Source: Mikania micrantha (taxonomy: Eukaryota > Streptophyta > Magnoliopsida > Asterales > Asteraceae). From it: a stretch of 64,000 bases of DNA. The translations under genes were made by a program, and so were the position numbers. The notes under the pieces were generated by a model. That model worked only from the letters and a program-made list of their open reading frames with translations. It did no database searches and had not been told where the DNA came from. Location: the NCBI GenBank assembly GCA_009363875.1, contig CM018692.1, forward strand, positions 90,734,137 through 90,798,136, read 5' to 3'. Shown here in pieces: positions 1-12,118 of this stretch (position 1 is its first letter; each line of letters begins with the position of its first letter).

Positions 1-309
1 ATGAGAAATGCTAAATAGAATAGAATTACAAAGTTAATTTACATCAGTATCGTTCATAATTTAACAATGTAAATCTATCATCAACATCATAAATTTTCTA
101 TCTTGTATCTGCACAAGATATACAAAATATATTGTATAATGATGTTCCAAAAGTATGCAGGTCCAAAAATACTAGGTCTTCTATCAGAAATCCTAGCCCA
201 AAAGCATTAGCTTCTTAATTGACTTGTTCGTCACCTGAGAAGTCATGCAAAAATAAAATCAACACATGGTTGGTGAGTTCATATAGTTTAGTATTTGAAA
301 ATAGCTTTA

Positions 310-690
310 TAAACCCTTTTTCGGTAAAAACCCTAACCTCATTAACTTCACCTGTAATATCCAGTTCGGTATGCTTATATATAGGGCATACGAAAGGGTC
401 GAGCCGCCCAGACGCCATCCCACCACATACTAAACCACATATGACATTCTTGTTAATGATAATTAAGCATTTTTACCCACCATTCACTTCCTTTCAACCA
501 TAGTTCTAATGTAAACACAAAACATTTGTTAAACCCTCGGGTAACAACCTTAATCTCATTAACACCACCTGTAATATCCAATTCGGGCATATGTAGGGTC
601 GAACTTACCGCCCGCCCAGCAAACATCCCACCACATACTAAATCACATATGGCATTGTTGTTAATGATAATTAAGAATTTTACTTCCATC
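310..690. repeat. Two-copy direct repeat, period about 215 bp, inside B1
   Basis: Two diverged copies run head to tail. Both contain cattaac followed by cacctgtaatatcca, then gtatgc or catatg with tatatagggcata-like sequence, then catcccaccacatacta, and end with ttgttaatgataattaag (near 450 and 658). The single-copy counterpart is present in B2 (about 12920-13050), so the duplication belongs to this copy or its sublineage. Confidence 0.75.
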
Positions 691-1009
691 CTTAACTCAC
701 TAGTTCTTCAGTTCTTTGTTCCTGTAATTACAACAAGTTGGGAATCTCTATTGATTCCTCAAGTTCATCACACAATTATGATCAACCACAATATTTGTAG
801 AAAAAATTAAATAAATGCTTAATTAAATAAATAAATAAACATTTAATAAAATCTAAGACCTAATGATTGGGCCTTGGTCAACTCGAGTAGACTAGTCTAG
901 CAATCAGGGTTCTTAGTAGTACAGGAGATCTGTAAACCTCATCAAAAATGTGACCTATAATCAATCAGTCTAGCTAGGACATCTTTTGATATATAGGCTT
1001 TTATAGTTC

Positions 1010-1400
1010 TTTAGACCGTCCATAGTTCGTATAGTTCTTTAGTTCTTTGACACATGTTATCTTTGAGCATTTCCAAGATGTTCCTCAAAATAGTTAGGGA
1101 ATACTGTAAATATCATCAAACATACGTCTCATATTCGATTAGTCTAGCTAGGACATCTTTCAAAACCGAGAATGGAACATGCTATCTTTGATATTTCCCA
1201 GTTAGACCCATTGAAATAGTTCTTTGTACTTAGTTCTTTGAAATAGATCGTTAGTTCTTTGACAACACACCCCAAAAATAGTTCTTTGTTTAGTTCGTTA
1301 GTTCTTTGAAATAGAGCTTTGAAAATAGTTCTTTGTCTTAGATCTTTAGCTCTTTGAAAATAGTCCTTTGAAAATAGTTCTTTGATTTGAAACAGTTATT
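1010..1400. repeat. AGTTCTTTG(AAATAG) short-repeat cluster
   Basis: The motif agttctttg, often followed by aaatag or aaaatag, recurs about 15 times in 390 bases. The inverse counterpart (caaagaactatttt) is clustered at 12310-12560 in copy B2. The same place in B3 (about 52330-52800) carries a different repeat-rich sequence, so this LTR segment varies between copies. Confidence 0.75.
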
Positions 1401-1594
1401 TACTCATAATGAATAAACAACTTACTTTGAATTCCTGTATATTGTATACCTAAACATAATCTAGGATAACAATTCCACATATGAAACGTATGTTAAGTAA
1501 AAGCATTTATGTAAATCTAATCCAAGAAAATAATTTAAGCATGCTTCTCAGCCCCGTGTTTGTAAAACAAAGACGTTTAGAAAAAGGGCAAGGA

Positions 1595-1603
1595 ACTCAC
1601 CTG
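1595..1603 (-). promoter_or_regulatory. Perfect 5' splice-donor consensus in family-B LTR
   Basis: On the minus (sense) strand the sequence reads CAG|GTGAGT. It lies beside a conserved block (GAGGCTGAGAAGCATGC on the same strand) also present in B2 and B3. B2 has the identical donor at 12110-12118 and B3 has AAG|GTGAGT at 53040-53048. Use as a splice site is inference. Confidence 0.4.
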
Positions 1604-2499
1604 TGTTGCTCTGTACTGTACTACCACAAAATGCGCGCTCTTTGTTTGTAGACTATGTATCTTTGGTTCTGATTTGTTTTAAAATAATTCGAATACGATA
1701 AGTATACGTATTAGTCTTCGTAACTAAGGTTTGGTCTCGGTGTGCAACTAAGTGTGCTATGTTGCTAATGTAATTCTAAGATTCAATCTAACTAATGTAA
1801 CTTAAATACCCATTTGTAACCCGTATCCCACAGTTAATCATAACATGTCTTAATTAATATGTTTTTAATTTAAATCAATTTTAAGTTAATTATTAAGTCA
1901 AAATCGTTTGTTTTAATTCAATAAATTTTATAAACCATTTTCTTTTATTAAAACATCATTTATTTAAGAAAGACAAGGTTTACACAATGATGGGCTTGTT
2001 TTAACCCATTGGGCCCATCTCGACCCATTATGAGACTTTGATGAATCTAATCCTTAAATATTTAATCATCACCCCGCCTTTAGATAGTTGTTTTGCTTCT
2101 ATATGATTTGCAATAGATCGCCAAGTGTTTTAATCTAATTAAATAGAAAGTAACACTTATTTGGAGTGGTTAGTGCTCAAAGAAAACCTTTACTATAAAA
2201 ATATAATTAACCCATGATTACCTTAATTACACCTTACCATTAATATGGCCTTAGTATGTTTTTCCTATGCTCATGCACTAGTTCCTCATGCTTAGGTCAT
2301 GTAACCCACCCCATGCACTCACAAGAGGATTTTCGCTTTATACTTGCACACACACATATCTAAGTTTATCTTCTATGTATGAAATCATGTGGTCCCATTC
2401 CCGGTTCTTCAACCGAATAATTGCTTCATGTTAACCGAAGGTGGTTGGCAATAGAAAAACAAAAACGTATGAGGGTAGCCATGAGAGTTGTTGGTTCGC

Positions 2500-3045
2500 C
2501 TAGATCAAAAAGGGTTCTAGGTTCGCTGCCTAGTTACATCTTCCAAAGGTTCGGCCATCTCTTGTTCTCAAGTCTAGGTTCGCTGCTATCCCAAGTTTAA
2601 AGGATCCAGGGTTCGGCTAATGAGGGTTTGGTGAACCTGGGTTCGGCTGCCTTGAGAGGTTCGGCCAAACTATGTCCAGGTGCGGCTCTACCATGGTTCG
2701 CCCATCCTAGGGTTGTTATGGTCAGGGTTCGGCATCCATGCACTATGTTAGTGACATTAGGTTAGCCTAGGAGAAAAAAGGTTCGGCAGCTGTTAGGGTT
2801 CGGCCGCTAAGGAGGTTCGGCCAACATAAATGGTTAGCCGACAAGGTTCGGTTGTGCATGCCCCCTTTGGTTCGTCTGAGAGAAGGTTCGTAGGTTGGGA
2901 CATGGTGGTTCGTGAGTCAGAGGGTTCGGCCAGGAGGGTTCGGCTGAAAGAGATGGGTTGTGCAGTTGGTAAGGTTCGCACGTTACCACCGAGGTAGGTT
3001 CGGCCAAAGAGTAGGGAGGTTCTGCCGAAGGTTCTCACGAACCCT
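2500..3045. repeat. Degenerate GGTTCGGC interspersed array in B1
   Basis: About 20 copies of AGGTTCGGC or one-base variants occur in 540 bases, separated by irregular spacers of 5-30 bases. They do not form a fixed-period tandem array. A matching cluster occurs in B3 at 53590-54015, but not at the equivalent place of B2. Apparent ORFs across it (Arg/Thr/Gly/Pro-rich) are products of the motif, not genes. Confidence 0.85.
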
Positions 3046-4119
3046 GTAGCTGTTCATGGATCACCATCCTCATCTGCTACCCTAGCTGATTACGGTTTCA
3101 GCCATGGTCTCCTCTCACTTATCCTTTCTCGTTTAATCAAACCATAACCCTAGTATTGTCTTACAACTTGTACCTATGTACACGTGAGGTGGTTAGAAGA
3201 AAATGAGAATAAAAACCATAAATTTACCTCTAATTTGATGGATGAAAACCTAGATCCTTTGTAGTTCCGTGATCTACGTGATGAGGTTGTCGTTTTGACT
3301 CCAAGAACACTTGAATCCGATGAGATATGATAAAGAAACTATAGAGAGAAGTTGGGTAAATTTCTAGAGAGAGAGGGGAGGAAAACGAAAATGGGGGGGG
3401 GGGATGAGGTGGGTGGTGGTGGTTGTGTCATTTATGACACATTAAATGATTCACAATTACCCGGTTAAGTTCGGTCTCGTTCGGTTTCGCGTAAAATATC
3501 AGTTTCTCGTGGTTTTCGTAACGAAATGATTCGAATCTAAAATAAGGTTTACAAAATTATATTAAGTGGTTATTCCTAGTAAATTAACTAAATATCTTTT
3601 GTTTATTTTAAATTTTCAAAAATATTTAATTTACTGTTTAAAATCGAATCGTACAGTCATCGCGCGTATTCGTTCGAATCGTCACCCGTACGAACACGAC
3701 GATAACTATACTTTTCAATATTGTTTTCTAATTATAGGATATCATTCAGGACGTTAAACTTTCAGATTTATTCGTACAGATCGTCACCTATACGAATAAT
3801 CCGTCGATTTAGCATTCACGTAACGACATCCGTTTTGTTTTGTTCTTTAAAGTCTCACATACGTTTATACATAATAAAATCCTAACACATAATCACATGG
3901 TGGTTCTGTATTGCCAGATAATTATCTGACAGATGAACCATGTTTTTCTGAGTTTTGTTTCTCTGAAATGATTCTGAATTCGCTGTTTGATAACATGAAA
4001 TAATGATGATATATGATGTAGACTTAACATAAAATGAAACACGTATAGTTCGTACCTGATTACTGTTCATGGCACTGTTGAGATCACTGTTCCGGTGCGA
4101 TTCCGGCACTGATGTTATA

Positions 4120-4160
4120 GTGAATACCCCAATGATTTCGCCATTGGTCGGGGTGTTACA
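4120..4160 (+). mobile_element. 3' end of 5' LTR of gypsy element 1
   Basis: Forty bases between the B1 insertion and the primer-binding site end in cggggtgttaca, the usual ...CA terminus of LTRs with TGT...ACA ends in this window. The rest of this LTR lies left of the B1 insertion, outside the window. Confidence 0.6.
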
Positions 4161-4177
4161 TATTGGAATCAGAGCCT
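4161..4177 (+). promoter_or_regulatory. Primer-binding site (initiator tRNA-Met type) of element 1
   Basis: The sequence tattggaatcagagcc differs at one base from TATTGGTATCAGAGCC, the tRNA-iMet-complementary site of many plant gypsy and copia elements. It directly follows the LTR end. This fixes the element on the plus strand and marks where minus-strand DNA synthesis would start. Confidence 0.8.
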
Positions 4178-4869
4178 AGGTTATAGAGAATTAGGTTATT
4201 AAGAATGAATGAGCTAGACTACAGCCATAGAATGACCTAGTTGAACTCTATACTTGCCATGATTAGGCCATGAACTCTAAGTTTGAAGTACATAGTTGCC
4301 ATGATAGGTCAAACTTGGTTATGTGAATACTTTGTGCTACTTGACTAGTTAATTAATAGTTCAATCCTTTGAACCTAGTTTAGGATACCTAATATGCACA
4401 CACCAGACTTAGGGTTCTAAACTTCTTGACCCCCTTCTTACGTCTTGCAAGAGGATCGTCACTACGAAGATTGCTCTTAGACTTATAAGTCTAATTAAAT
4501 CTTTGAATCGTGTCAATAGTCTTTAGGTTCACATTAATGAGCAAGAAACACATACAATCTGTAAGAGGGAATACATGTACATTGGGGAGTTCTGTCTAGG
4601 AAAGTATTTCGCATAAATCCAAATCAACTGATGGACCTGTTATGCTTTCATTGGAACTCTTGGAGTAAGTATGAACCCATAGGCTAAAGTATGTCTTTCT
4701 AAAAGTTAAATTGGACCTAAAAACTTTGATATGTCAAAAGTATTCCTTTGAGAATACAATCTATGGATTGCTTTGTGATTGAACTTTCATTTGAACTCTA
4801 AATTCCTTATTTTGAACTCTTTGATTTATATAAATTTCGATCCTTTTTATTTTGAACTCTTGTAGAATC
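4178..4869 (+). other. Untranslated leader of element 1
   Basis: About 690 bases lie between the primer-binding site and the first gag codon. They are AT-rich and hold no ORF or repeat that I recognise. Position alone identifies this as the element's leader. Confidence 0.6.
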
Positions 4870-6190
4870 ATGCGTCCTCGTCGCCACATTGCCAACAACG
4901 CCAACGTCAACAAAGCCGACAACACGAATGCTAACGATGCCAATAACAATGGCAATGACACCACTAATACCGACAATGTCAACAACAACAAAAACACCAC
5001 ATATGCGAATAACTCCAATACCACCAATGCCGATAGCACCAGCACCACCAATAACCCCAAGAATTGGCTGCTATCATTACTCAGCAAATGATCATAGTCC
5101 TACCTGGCGACCCAGCTCAATCAAGCCAATGGGGTTCAAAACAACAATATAAATGGTGAGGGTGCAAACCAAACTTGCACCTTCAAGCATTTAAACTCTT
5201 GCCACCCTGCTAAGTTTCTTGGATCTGAAGGGGCCACTAGACTGCTTTTGTGGTTTGAAAGGATTGAAAGTACCTTCCTCCATTCTAACTGCCCCGAGAA
5301 CCTTAAGGTAAGTTATGCCACCAATGTCTTTCAGAAAAGGGCACTCACTTGGTGGAATACAGAGAAACAAACTAGGGGCGAAGAAACTGCTATGGCTTTA
5401 ACTTGGGATGAGGTCAAACAATTGATGGCAGACGAGTTTTGTCCTTGCAACGAAATGAGGAAACTCGAGTCTGAGTTTTGGGACCTTAAACAGGAAAGTG
5501 GGGAAATCTTGTTTACACTAACCACTTCCACGAACTTAGTCTTTTGGTGCCTCATATGGTCACTGCACTTCCTAGAGCTATTGAGAAGTACATTAGTGGC
5601 CTACCCATGCAAATCCAAGATGCTTGTTTTGGGAGAAAACCTGCCACAGTGGAAGATTCTATTCGGTTAGCTGCTACCCTAATTGACAACCATGTTAGGG
5701 CGGGTACCTTAACTAGAAAAGGAGCCAAGAAAGTGGAAGTCAAGTCCACCACTAATGAACCTTCTATGGAAGTCAAGCTCGCAAATCGAAAGCAAAAGGT
5801 TCGTAATTTTGCTGTGGTGACCCCTGCTATCCTTGCTGCACCTGTCAACCAACAAGCCCCACCAAACCCAAACAATAGAATCTATGTGTGGGTTCAGCCT
5901 CTTTGCCCTACTTGTGATACCATCATGAATCAAACCGACCTTGCCGAGTTTGCACTAATTGTGGAAAATATGGTCCTTTTGCTAACTATTGCAAAAATGG
6001 ACCAATTGGGCAACAAGGTCAAACTACTCTACCATTGAACCAACCACCAACTGCACCTGCTCCAGCTTTAACCAATGGAAGGGCTTGCTACAAATGAGGT
6101 GACCCTAACCACTTTGGAAACAAATGCCCAAAGCTTGCGGGCAACGACCAAGGGGTTACAAGGGAACAGACCTTCCATCTTAATGCACAA
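4870..6190 (+). pseudogene. Ty3/gypsy gag (broken), element 1
   Basis: Gag would form the capsid and nucleocapsid of the retrotransposon particle. Translation starts at the ATG at 4870 (MRPRRHIA...) with an Asn/Thr-rich low-complexity N-terminus. The retrotransposon-gag domain follows in another frame at about 5170-5520, with the conserved segment RALTWWNTEK and the acidic/aromatic motif LESEFWDLKQ. A further frameshift leads to the capsid C-terminal part (AIEKYISGLP, about 5570-5760). The zinc knuckle at 6086-6127 reads CYK-stop-GDPNHFGNKC, so a TGA replaces the second Cys of the CX2CX4HX4C motif. At least two frameshifts and that stop make this non-functional. The neighbouring protease and RT confirm the family. 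Confidence 0.85.
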
Positions 6191-6211
6191 ACTGCCCAAG
6201 CTAACCAAGAT

Positions 6212-6567
6212 GTGGTGAATGGTATGTTCTTGATTAATAACTGCTATGCTTCTGTGTTATTTGATTCTTGTGTTGATAGGAGTTTTGTGTCCAGTCAACG
6301 TGAGCCTTTACTTGGTAGAACACAAACTAGATTAGACAAACCTTATAATGTGGAAGCAGTTGACGGTAACACTTTAGACATTGGTACTATTATATTAGGA
6401 TGTACGGTGAATCTTATGGATCACGTTGTCCCTATCGATCTCATACCCATGCCTCTTGGAAGATTTGATGTTATAATACGCATGGATTGGTTAGCCACTC
6501 ATCGAGCCGAGATTGTTTGCTTCGAGAAGTTCATACATATTCCACTACTGTCGTGTGAAACTCTAAG
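6212..6567 (+). pseudogene. Retropepsin-like aspartic protease fragment, element 1
   Basis: The protease that would cleave Gag-Pol. The catalytic region reads LFDSCVDRSFVS where family members have LFD(S/T)GA..SFVS, so the glycine of the DSG/DTG active-site motif is lost. The downstream flap and dimer region contains FDVIIRMDWLATH, normally FDVI(I/V)GMDWL. The reading frame stops where the hAT-like element begins at 6568 and resumes after it at 7398 (cta-agaatctttgg), so the insertion sits in the linker between protease and RT. Confidence 0.85.
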
Positions 6568-7392
6568 GGGGTGTTTGTTTTTTTTTAAAAAACCTCTTCT
6601 AACCTCTTCTAACCTCTTATGTCTGCGCCACGCAGACGCGGGAAGAGGTTAGAGGTTCGCAGACCGTTTGTTTTCTCGCAGACATTTCATTAAAAAACGT
6701 CTGCGCGGCCTCTTCTTGGCGCAGACGTGGACCAAGCTCTTTTTGAGCTCTTCTAACCTCTGCAGCCTTCACCTCCATCGGCCTCACCCACGCTTCACAT
6801 CTGATGAACCAAGCTCCTTCACCTCCGTCGGCCTCCACCGTCGCCGCCGCCTCCACAGTCGCCGCCATGTCTTCTCCTTCACTTCGCGAACCAAACCCTT
6901 CGTCCTCTTCATCCTTCGCCTCCGCCGCCTCCACCTAGGCTCGCGGCCTACCGCCGCCTCCAAACCCTTCGTCCTCCAAAACCCTAGGATCGCGACCTAC
7001 CTCCACCCCTACCGCTCGCGACCTACTGCCGCCCTCCTTAATCGCATCCCTTCGACCTACCCCCGCCTCCAAAACCCTTCGTCCTCCAAAATCGCGATTG
7101 TGATGATCGCGAAGGTGACAGCGGTGGTGGTTGGGTAGTGTTGGGGAAGAAGTTGGTACTCAGCTCGTGATGATCGCGACCTGAATTTTGTTCGACGATG
7201 GTGACGGTCGTGGACTCGTGGGTAGGGTTGGGAAGAGGTTGGGAAAATTTTGAAAATGAGAAGAGGTTGTGAAATATTGAAAAACAAACACCCCCAAAAG
7301 CTCTTCTTGCAGGGGTTTGGTCCACCTCTTCTGCAAAAGAGGTTTGCAGATGTGGTCCACAGACGTTTTACCTCTGAAAAAACAAACACCAC
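6568..7392. mobile_element. hAT-like non-autonomous DNA transposon with GC-rich cargo
   Basis: The left end GGGGTGTTTGTTTTTTT matches the inverted right end (GTGGTGTTTGTTTTTTC on the minus strand), and CTAAG flanks both sides (6563-6567 and 7393-7397). Full 8-bp target duplications typical of hAT are imperfect here: ACTCTAAG versus CACCTAAG. A second internal copy of the right terminus (aaaaacaaacaccccc, 7280-7295) suggests a composite of two related elements. Subterminal CCTCTTCT/AGAAGAGG motifs repeat at both ends. The interior (about 6740-7130) is far more GC-rich than anything nearby. No transposase is encoded. Confidence 0.75.
6740..7135. other. GC-rich internal segment of the hAT-like element
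   Basis: Cytosine-rich sequence with repeated gccgcc/ctccacc codon-like runs contrasts sharply with its AT-rich surroundings. It is open on the plus strand from 6668 to 7138, giving a Ser/Arg/Pro-rich product that resembles no family I recognise. It could be a captured host exon or 5' UTR, or simply diverged transposon sequence. Confidence 0.35.
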
Positions 7393-7397
7393 CTAAG

Positions 7398-8101
7398 AAT
7401 CTTTGGAGAGACGCTTAGTAGTGGTCTTAAACTCATGTCATGCACGAAAGCTCAAAAGCACTTACATAAGAAGTACATTAACTTTCTAGCTCATGTTGTT
7501 GAAAAGAAAGACAAGGGCAAAAGTGTCCAAGACATCCCAATCATTCGCGACTATCCTGAAGTATTTCTCGATGATCTCCAGGGAATCCCACCTGTACGAC
7601 AAGTCGAGTTTCGAATCGACTTAGTACCCGGTGCTAATCCAATTGCAAAGTCTCCTTATCGTCTTGCTCCTTCTAAATTGCAAGAATTTGCTAGTCAAAT
7701 CCAAGAGTTATCTGATAAGGGGTTCATTCATCCAAGTCATGCACCTTAGGGTGCACCGGTTCTTTCCGTTAAAAAGAAGGACATGTCATTCCGAATGTGC
7801 ATTGACTATTGTGAGCTCAACAAACTCACCATCAAGAATCGGTACCCATTGCCTCGTATCGATGACTTATTCAATCAACTTCAAGGATCTGTTTGGTTTT
7901 CAAAGATCGATCTTAGCTCTGGTTATCGGTCCATGAAGATGACATCCCAAAGACTGCTTTTCAAAATAGGTACGATCACTATGAGTTTGTGGTTATGCCC
8001 TTCGGACTAACCATTGCACCTACGGTTTTCATGGATCTTATGAACCGAGTGTGTAGACCGTACTTAGAAAAATTCGTGATCGTAGTCATGGACGACATCT
8101 T
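7398..8101 (+). pseudogene. Reverse transcriptase N-terminal half, element 1
   Basis: This continues the protease/RT linker (IIRDYPEVFLDDLQGIPPVR) and enters the RT fingers and palm. Gypsy RT motifs seen are IDLVPGANPIAKSPYRLAPS, then a TAG stop at 7747 where family members have Trp (SP-W-GAP), then FRMCIDYCELNKLTIKNRYPLPRIDDLF. A frameshift after the GYR region follows. The segment ends with the catalytic VVMDDI box (about 8080-8098). Element C is inserted at the next codon. The other half of RT is at 23802. Inactive. Confidence 0.9.
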
Positions 8102-10069
8102 TGTCACAACCCCACCTCGTCACCTTCGATGAGATCATTCGTCGTTCTGAGAAGGTTGCGGAAGCATAGTGGTGATGTCTCAGAAATGAGGTGTGACTTA
8201 CTTGATTTGGTACCACAACACACAGATTAACTTATAATAAATACATTACAAGGATCATTGTTACAATCAAACTTATAGTTTACAACTGAGTTTATTACAT
8301 CATTTAATCTATTTAATTACAAGTGTTTGAAAGTGCAGCCTCACCATTGGTCACTGTCTCCCTGCAAAATGTTTAAGTTTGAAAGATCAACACAAAGCTG
8401 GTGAGATCATAAAGTTCAAATTCAACAATATGATATGATATGTAAGTTCTCAAAATGTTCAGTTCAAGATAACCGTGGGACCCGTATCTAGTTCCTTTCG
8501 GACTACTCGGTTCTCGTTCTATAAATATACTACCCGTCGGTAGATATCTTAGTGCCTCGTTATCTTAATGTCTATCAATACATTAAGAAGTTCTGGAAAC
8601 AGATAACAAACATTTACACCAAGGGGAGTTGCAAGCTCCCGGCAAATGGGTTGTCAGCCGATAGTACTATCATTGTTTTCTGTTCGGCCCCACATGGGTT
8701 CACAAGATACAGTTCAAGGAATGAGGACTTTTAAGTTTCGTGATAGAGTTCTGTTCTACAAACAAAATCCCATGAAATCCACAAGTTGTCAACAAATCAC
8801 ACGAAATCATGCAGATAACAGTGATACATATCATATGTTCAAGAAAAGTTCCACAGTAATACCCCGATGTTTATAAAACATTAAAAAGAAAAGGGGTTGT
8901 ACGAAAGTCACCTGAAGTCAGATGAGTAGCGAAATCACACACAGATGATAATGGTAGCTAAATTCTGCATTTGTTTATGTTAAATGAATTATTTATGTTT
9001 TAACTTACTGATTAGATCTTCCTGAACGTTCAATGTCAGAGACATTGTCTTGAAAGTCATTAAACCGATATTAGATTTTTAATTAATTATTTTAGTGTTA
9101 TATCATACAATGTATGATAATGTAGGAACCTATACCGATTCAGGTTCCTAATACACAGTTGATGACACGTTTTGTAACGTCAGTGCCGGAACCGTAACCG
9201 GAACAGTGACTTGTACAACTCATCAGGTACGAGCTATGTATATTACATGTGTATTATTATCATTCTATGTTTAATACGAAACTATTACGTATCTATTACG
9301 AAATCATATCATGAATTCATGGTTTAACAGTCAGAATCTCATTTGACAACACAGAACTATTATGTGAATTGTAGTTAGGATTTATTATGTATAAACGTAT
9401 GTGAGGTTGTATAGAACAAAACAATAACGAACATCATTTTGTGAATATTAAACTGACGGAGTATTCGTGTGAGTGACGATTTGCACGAATATATCTGTAA
9501 GTTTAACATTCTGAACTATGTCCAATAATAAGAAAATCAAATCGAAACGTATAGTTGTCGTCGTATTCGTACAGGTGACGATCCGAACGAATACGCGCGA
9601 AAACCATATAATTCAATTAAACCGTAAAATTAAACGTTTTTGAAATGCTAAAAATAAATGAAAGATATCTAGTTAATTTATTAAGAATTACCACCTAAAA
9701 TAATTTAGAAAACCTTATTTTAAAAGATAGTAATGTTTCGTTACGAGAATAACCGAAACCGACACGTACGCGCGAAACCGAGCGAACCTGAACATACACG
9801 AACGTTTAAAAACCATAAAAAGACCTTGAATACCATTTAACCATCACAAAAATCATCCTCTCTCTCTCCAAACCCGTAACTCTCTCTCTCTACATTTCCT
9901 CTCACTAAAACACTTAGATCTTGCTCAAATCTGCACCAAATTGGGTATTCTTAGTGTCTAAAAGACCGTAGAAACGCGTAGATCTTGAAGAGACGAAGAA
10001 ACCAAGCCTTGGATCGCCGAAAACGAGGTAAAATCGAGTGAGAAATCACTGATTTTCTGGAACTTATAC

Positions 10070-10600
10070 TATTCATCATCTCTCTCGACCCAACTGAACA
10101 TTTCAGCTCATTTCCGACCTTTAAACCTCTAGGACCTGCACTAAATCAACTTGGGGAGCTAAGGAACAACCGAGATTGAAGATTGGGTGGCTGGAAATCG
10201 AGCTGGAACATCGAATGTGAGGTAAAACCGAACAAAAAGTAATTTTTCTTTCTGCTTGAACACTGTTCCGAACATCAGTCATTTCAGTCGATTTGGACCA
10301 CTAAAACCCTTAGGTTTTGCACTAAATCGATCTAGGATGATAAGGAATCTCTTTGAATGAAGTTCGGAACAAATTTCATCGAATTTGAGGCAAGAATGAG
10401 CACAAACAAACTCATTTTTTTGTGGTTGGCACTGTTTCGAACAACCTGCACTGTGCAGTCGTTTTTGGACCCTTTAAACCATAGAATCTTGCACCCAATT
10501 GACATAGGAACTTAAGAATCATGTTGCATTGAAGCTGGGTATGGTTGGATTCGAGTATGAATCTGGGCAGGCCTAGTATAGATGTAAGAATGCTGGAGAT
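10070..10600. repeat. Three diverged tandem copies, about 170-180 bp, inside B2
   Basis: Each copy holds gaacatttcag- or gaacatcagtcatttcag-like sequence, a ttggacc...tttaaacc-type stretch, cctag(g/a)...cttgca, ctaaat(c/t), and a gaatttgaggcaa/aatgtgaggtaaa-type end. Starts are near 10080, 10260 and 10430. This segment replaces the GGTTCGGC-rich region of copies B1 and B3. Confidence 0.6.
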
Positions 10601-12109
10601 GGTGCTGCTGATGTTCATCGATATTTAGCCACTTAAGTTCATCGATATTGTTGGACAACTGAGCAACAAAATTGAGACTAATCTGTTGATACTAGCTTAT
10701 TAATATCATCCAAATGGGATTAGCTTAGAACCAGCTTAAACTTTCAAGAAATGGTTTCATCTGGCTGTTGAACGTGGATTAACAGAAAAGAAACCATTAG
10801 GATGTTTAAGTGATTAAACCGGTTTTATTGTTCACCAAAACTAAGTGTTTCAACTTAAAACTTTTTCTAAATTAACCCAACTTTTTAAAAAATGTTTTGG
10901 GTAATCAAATTGATATAAAATACCTGAAATTTGGTTAAAGAAAGTTCTAAGTAAAGATAATAATGTCAAGAATGGTCCAATGTGACTCAAGGTAGTGTTA
11001 AACCGATTTATGACCATCAAACATAAAGATTTCAATATTAAAGTTTTCTAAACTAATCTAATACTGAAACCAGTGTTTCATCTAATTAATTAAGTTAAAA
11101 CACCTAATTTTAACTTATGAAATCCTAAGTAAAATTGGTAACATCCCGTATTGTCCAAGGTGACTATTTGGAGGTGTTAGCTAATTTTGTGAACATCAAG
11201 CCTAATAGTTTTCAATACTCAATGGTTCTAAATTATTACAATCATATTAATACAAGTTTTAGTCACCGAAAGAGACTTATTACTCATGGGTTTTAGCTAA
11301 GGATCAAGGATGGTTAAGTAGGTAAAAACTTAGTATTTTAGACGAATGGTGCAAACCAAGTACTAAGGTAAGTAAAAAAAACAAATGAGTCAAGGACATG
11401 GGCTGTGTCATATGATTTCTATTACAAAGAACTAAAGAACTAGGAGGGTGACAAGAGAGTTCAAGAAATGACAAAGTATGGGGTTGATCTTAGGTATCAA
11501 CTCTCAACACTTATTATTCTCATGTCATGGCTAACCGACTTAGGTTGTTCAAATTGAACAACATAGGGTAATGATTAACTTGAGGATGAACAAAGAACTA
11601 CGTGTAACAAATATCTAATGAAAGACTTGGAGTTAATCAAGTGGGATTAACTTGAGTTCTAACAAGTTTAACTTATATTTTATAAAAATAACTTATGTTT
11701 TTAATAAAATAAAATGATTTATAAATTTCTTTATTTAAAATGTTCTAAAGGAAAATTAAGTGATGTCTAAATTAATTGCAAAACAAAAGAAGTTTTTAAA
11801 AGTTCATTTTATCTAAAAAAAAGATCATGTATGTTATTAAGTATAAACCTTATATAAGTAAGGTTTAGTTGTGATGTTTTACTAAGGGATAAGGGTCCAT
11901 ACAGGGTATATAACATAGAATAGTTAGAGAAACTTAGTAATACTTTAGCAAGTATAGGACACTTAGTCGCACACCGAGACCAAATCCTATATACGTCATC
12001 TCCAGACACTTATCGTATGCAAATCATAATAAATCAACACACATACTGAAGACACTTAATCTACAATTAACAAGCACACATATCTTTTGTGACTCATTGC
12101 ATAGCAACA

Positions 12110-12118
12110 CAGGTGAGT
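12110..12118 (+). promoter_or_regulatory. 5' splice-donor consensus in B2
   Basis: CAGGTGAGT, identical to the donor consensus, at the position equivalent to those of B1 and B3. It is followed by the conserved GAGGCTGAGAAGCATGC block about 40 bases downstream. Function is inferred. Confidence 0.4.

Larger units (their letters stand above)
1..4119 (-). mobile_element. Family-B solo LTR (copy B1), left end outside window
   Basis: This is a long gypsy-type LTR without coding capacity. It aligns in inverse orientation with 9173-13492 (copy B2) and in the same orientation with 50980-62703 (copy B3). By comparison with those copies, only about 110 bases of its left end (TGTCACACCCCG...) lie before base 1. 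Its right end reads gatgttata, followed by gtgaa and a scrap of another LTR, so it appears to be a solo LTR inserted in the 5' LTR of element 1. The sense strand is taken as minus, because in element C the end GGGGTGTGACA is the one next to the primer-binding site. It contains a 215-bp duplication, an AGTTCTTTG cluster and a GGTTCGGC cluster, listed separately. The small ORFs inside have no recognisable product. Confidence 0.8.

Noticed and set aside
215..810. Overlapping small ORFs on both strands near the left end
   Set aside because: They lie in a duplicated LTR segment, resemble nothing, and arise twice because the sequence is duplicated.
2793..3038. ORF rich in Arg, Thr, Glu and Pro on the minus strand
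   Set aside because: It follows from the GGTTCGGC word; the same applies to 53545-53874 and 53811-54131.
8552..8734. 60-codon ORF identical to one at 22223-22405
   Set aside because: Both are the same position in the two LTRs of element C; identity reflects LTR duplication, not a conserved gene.
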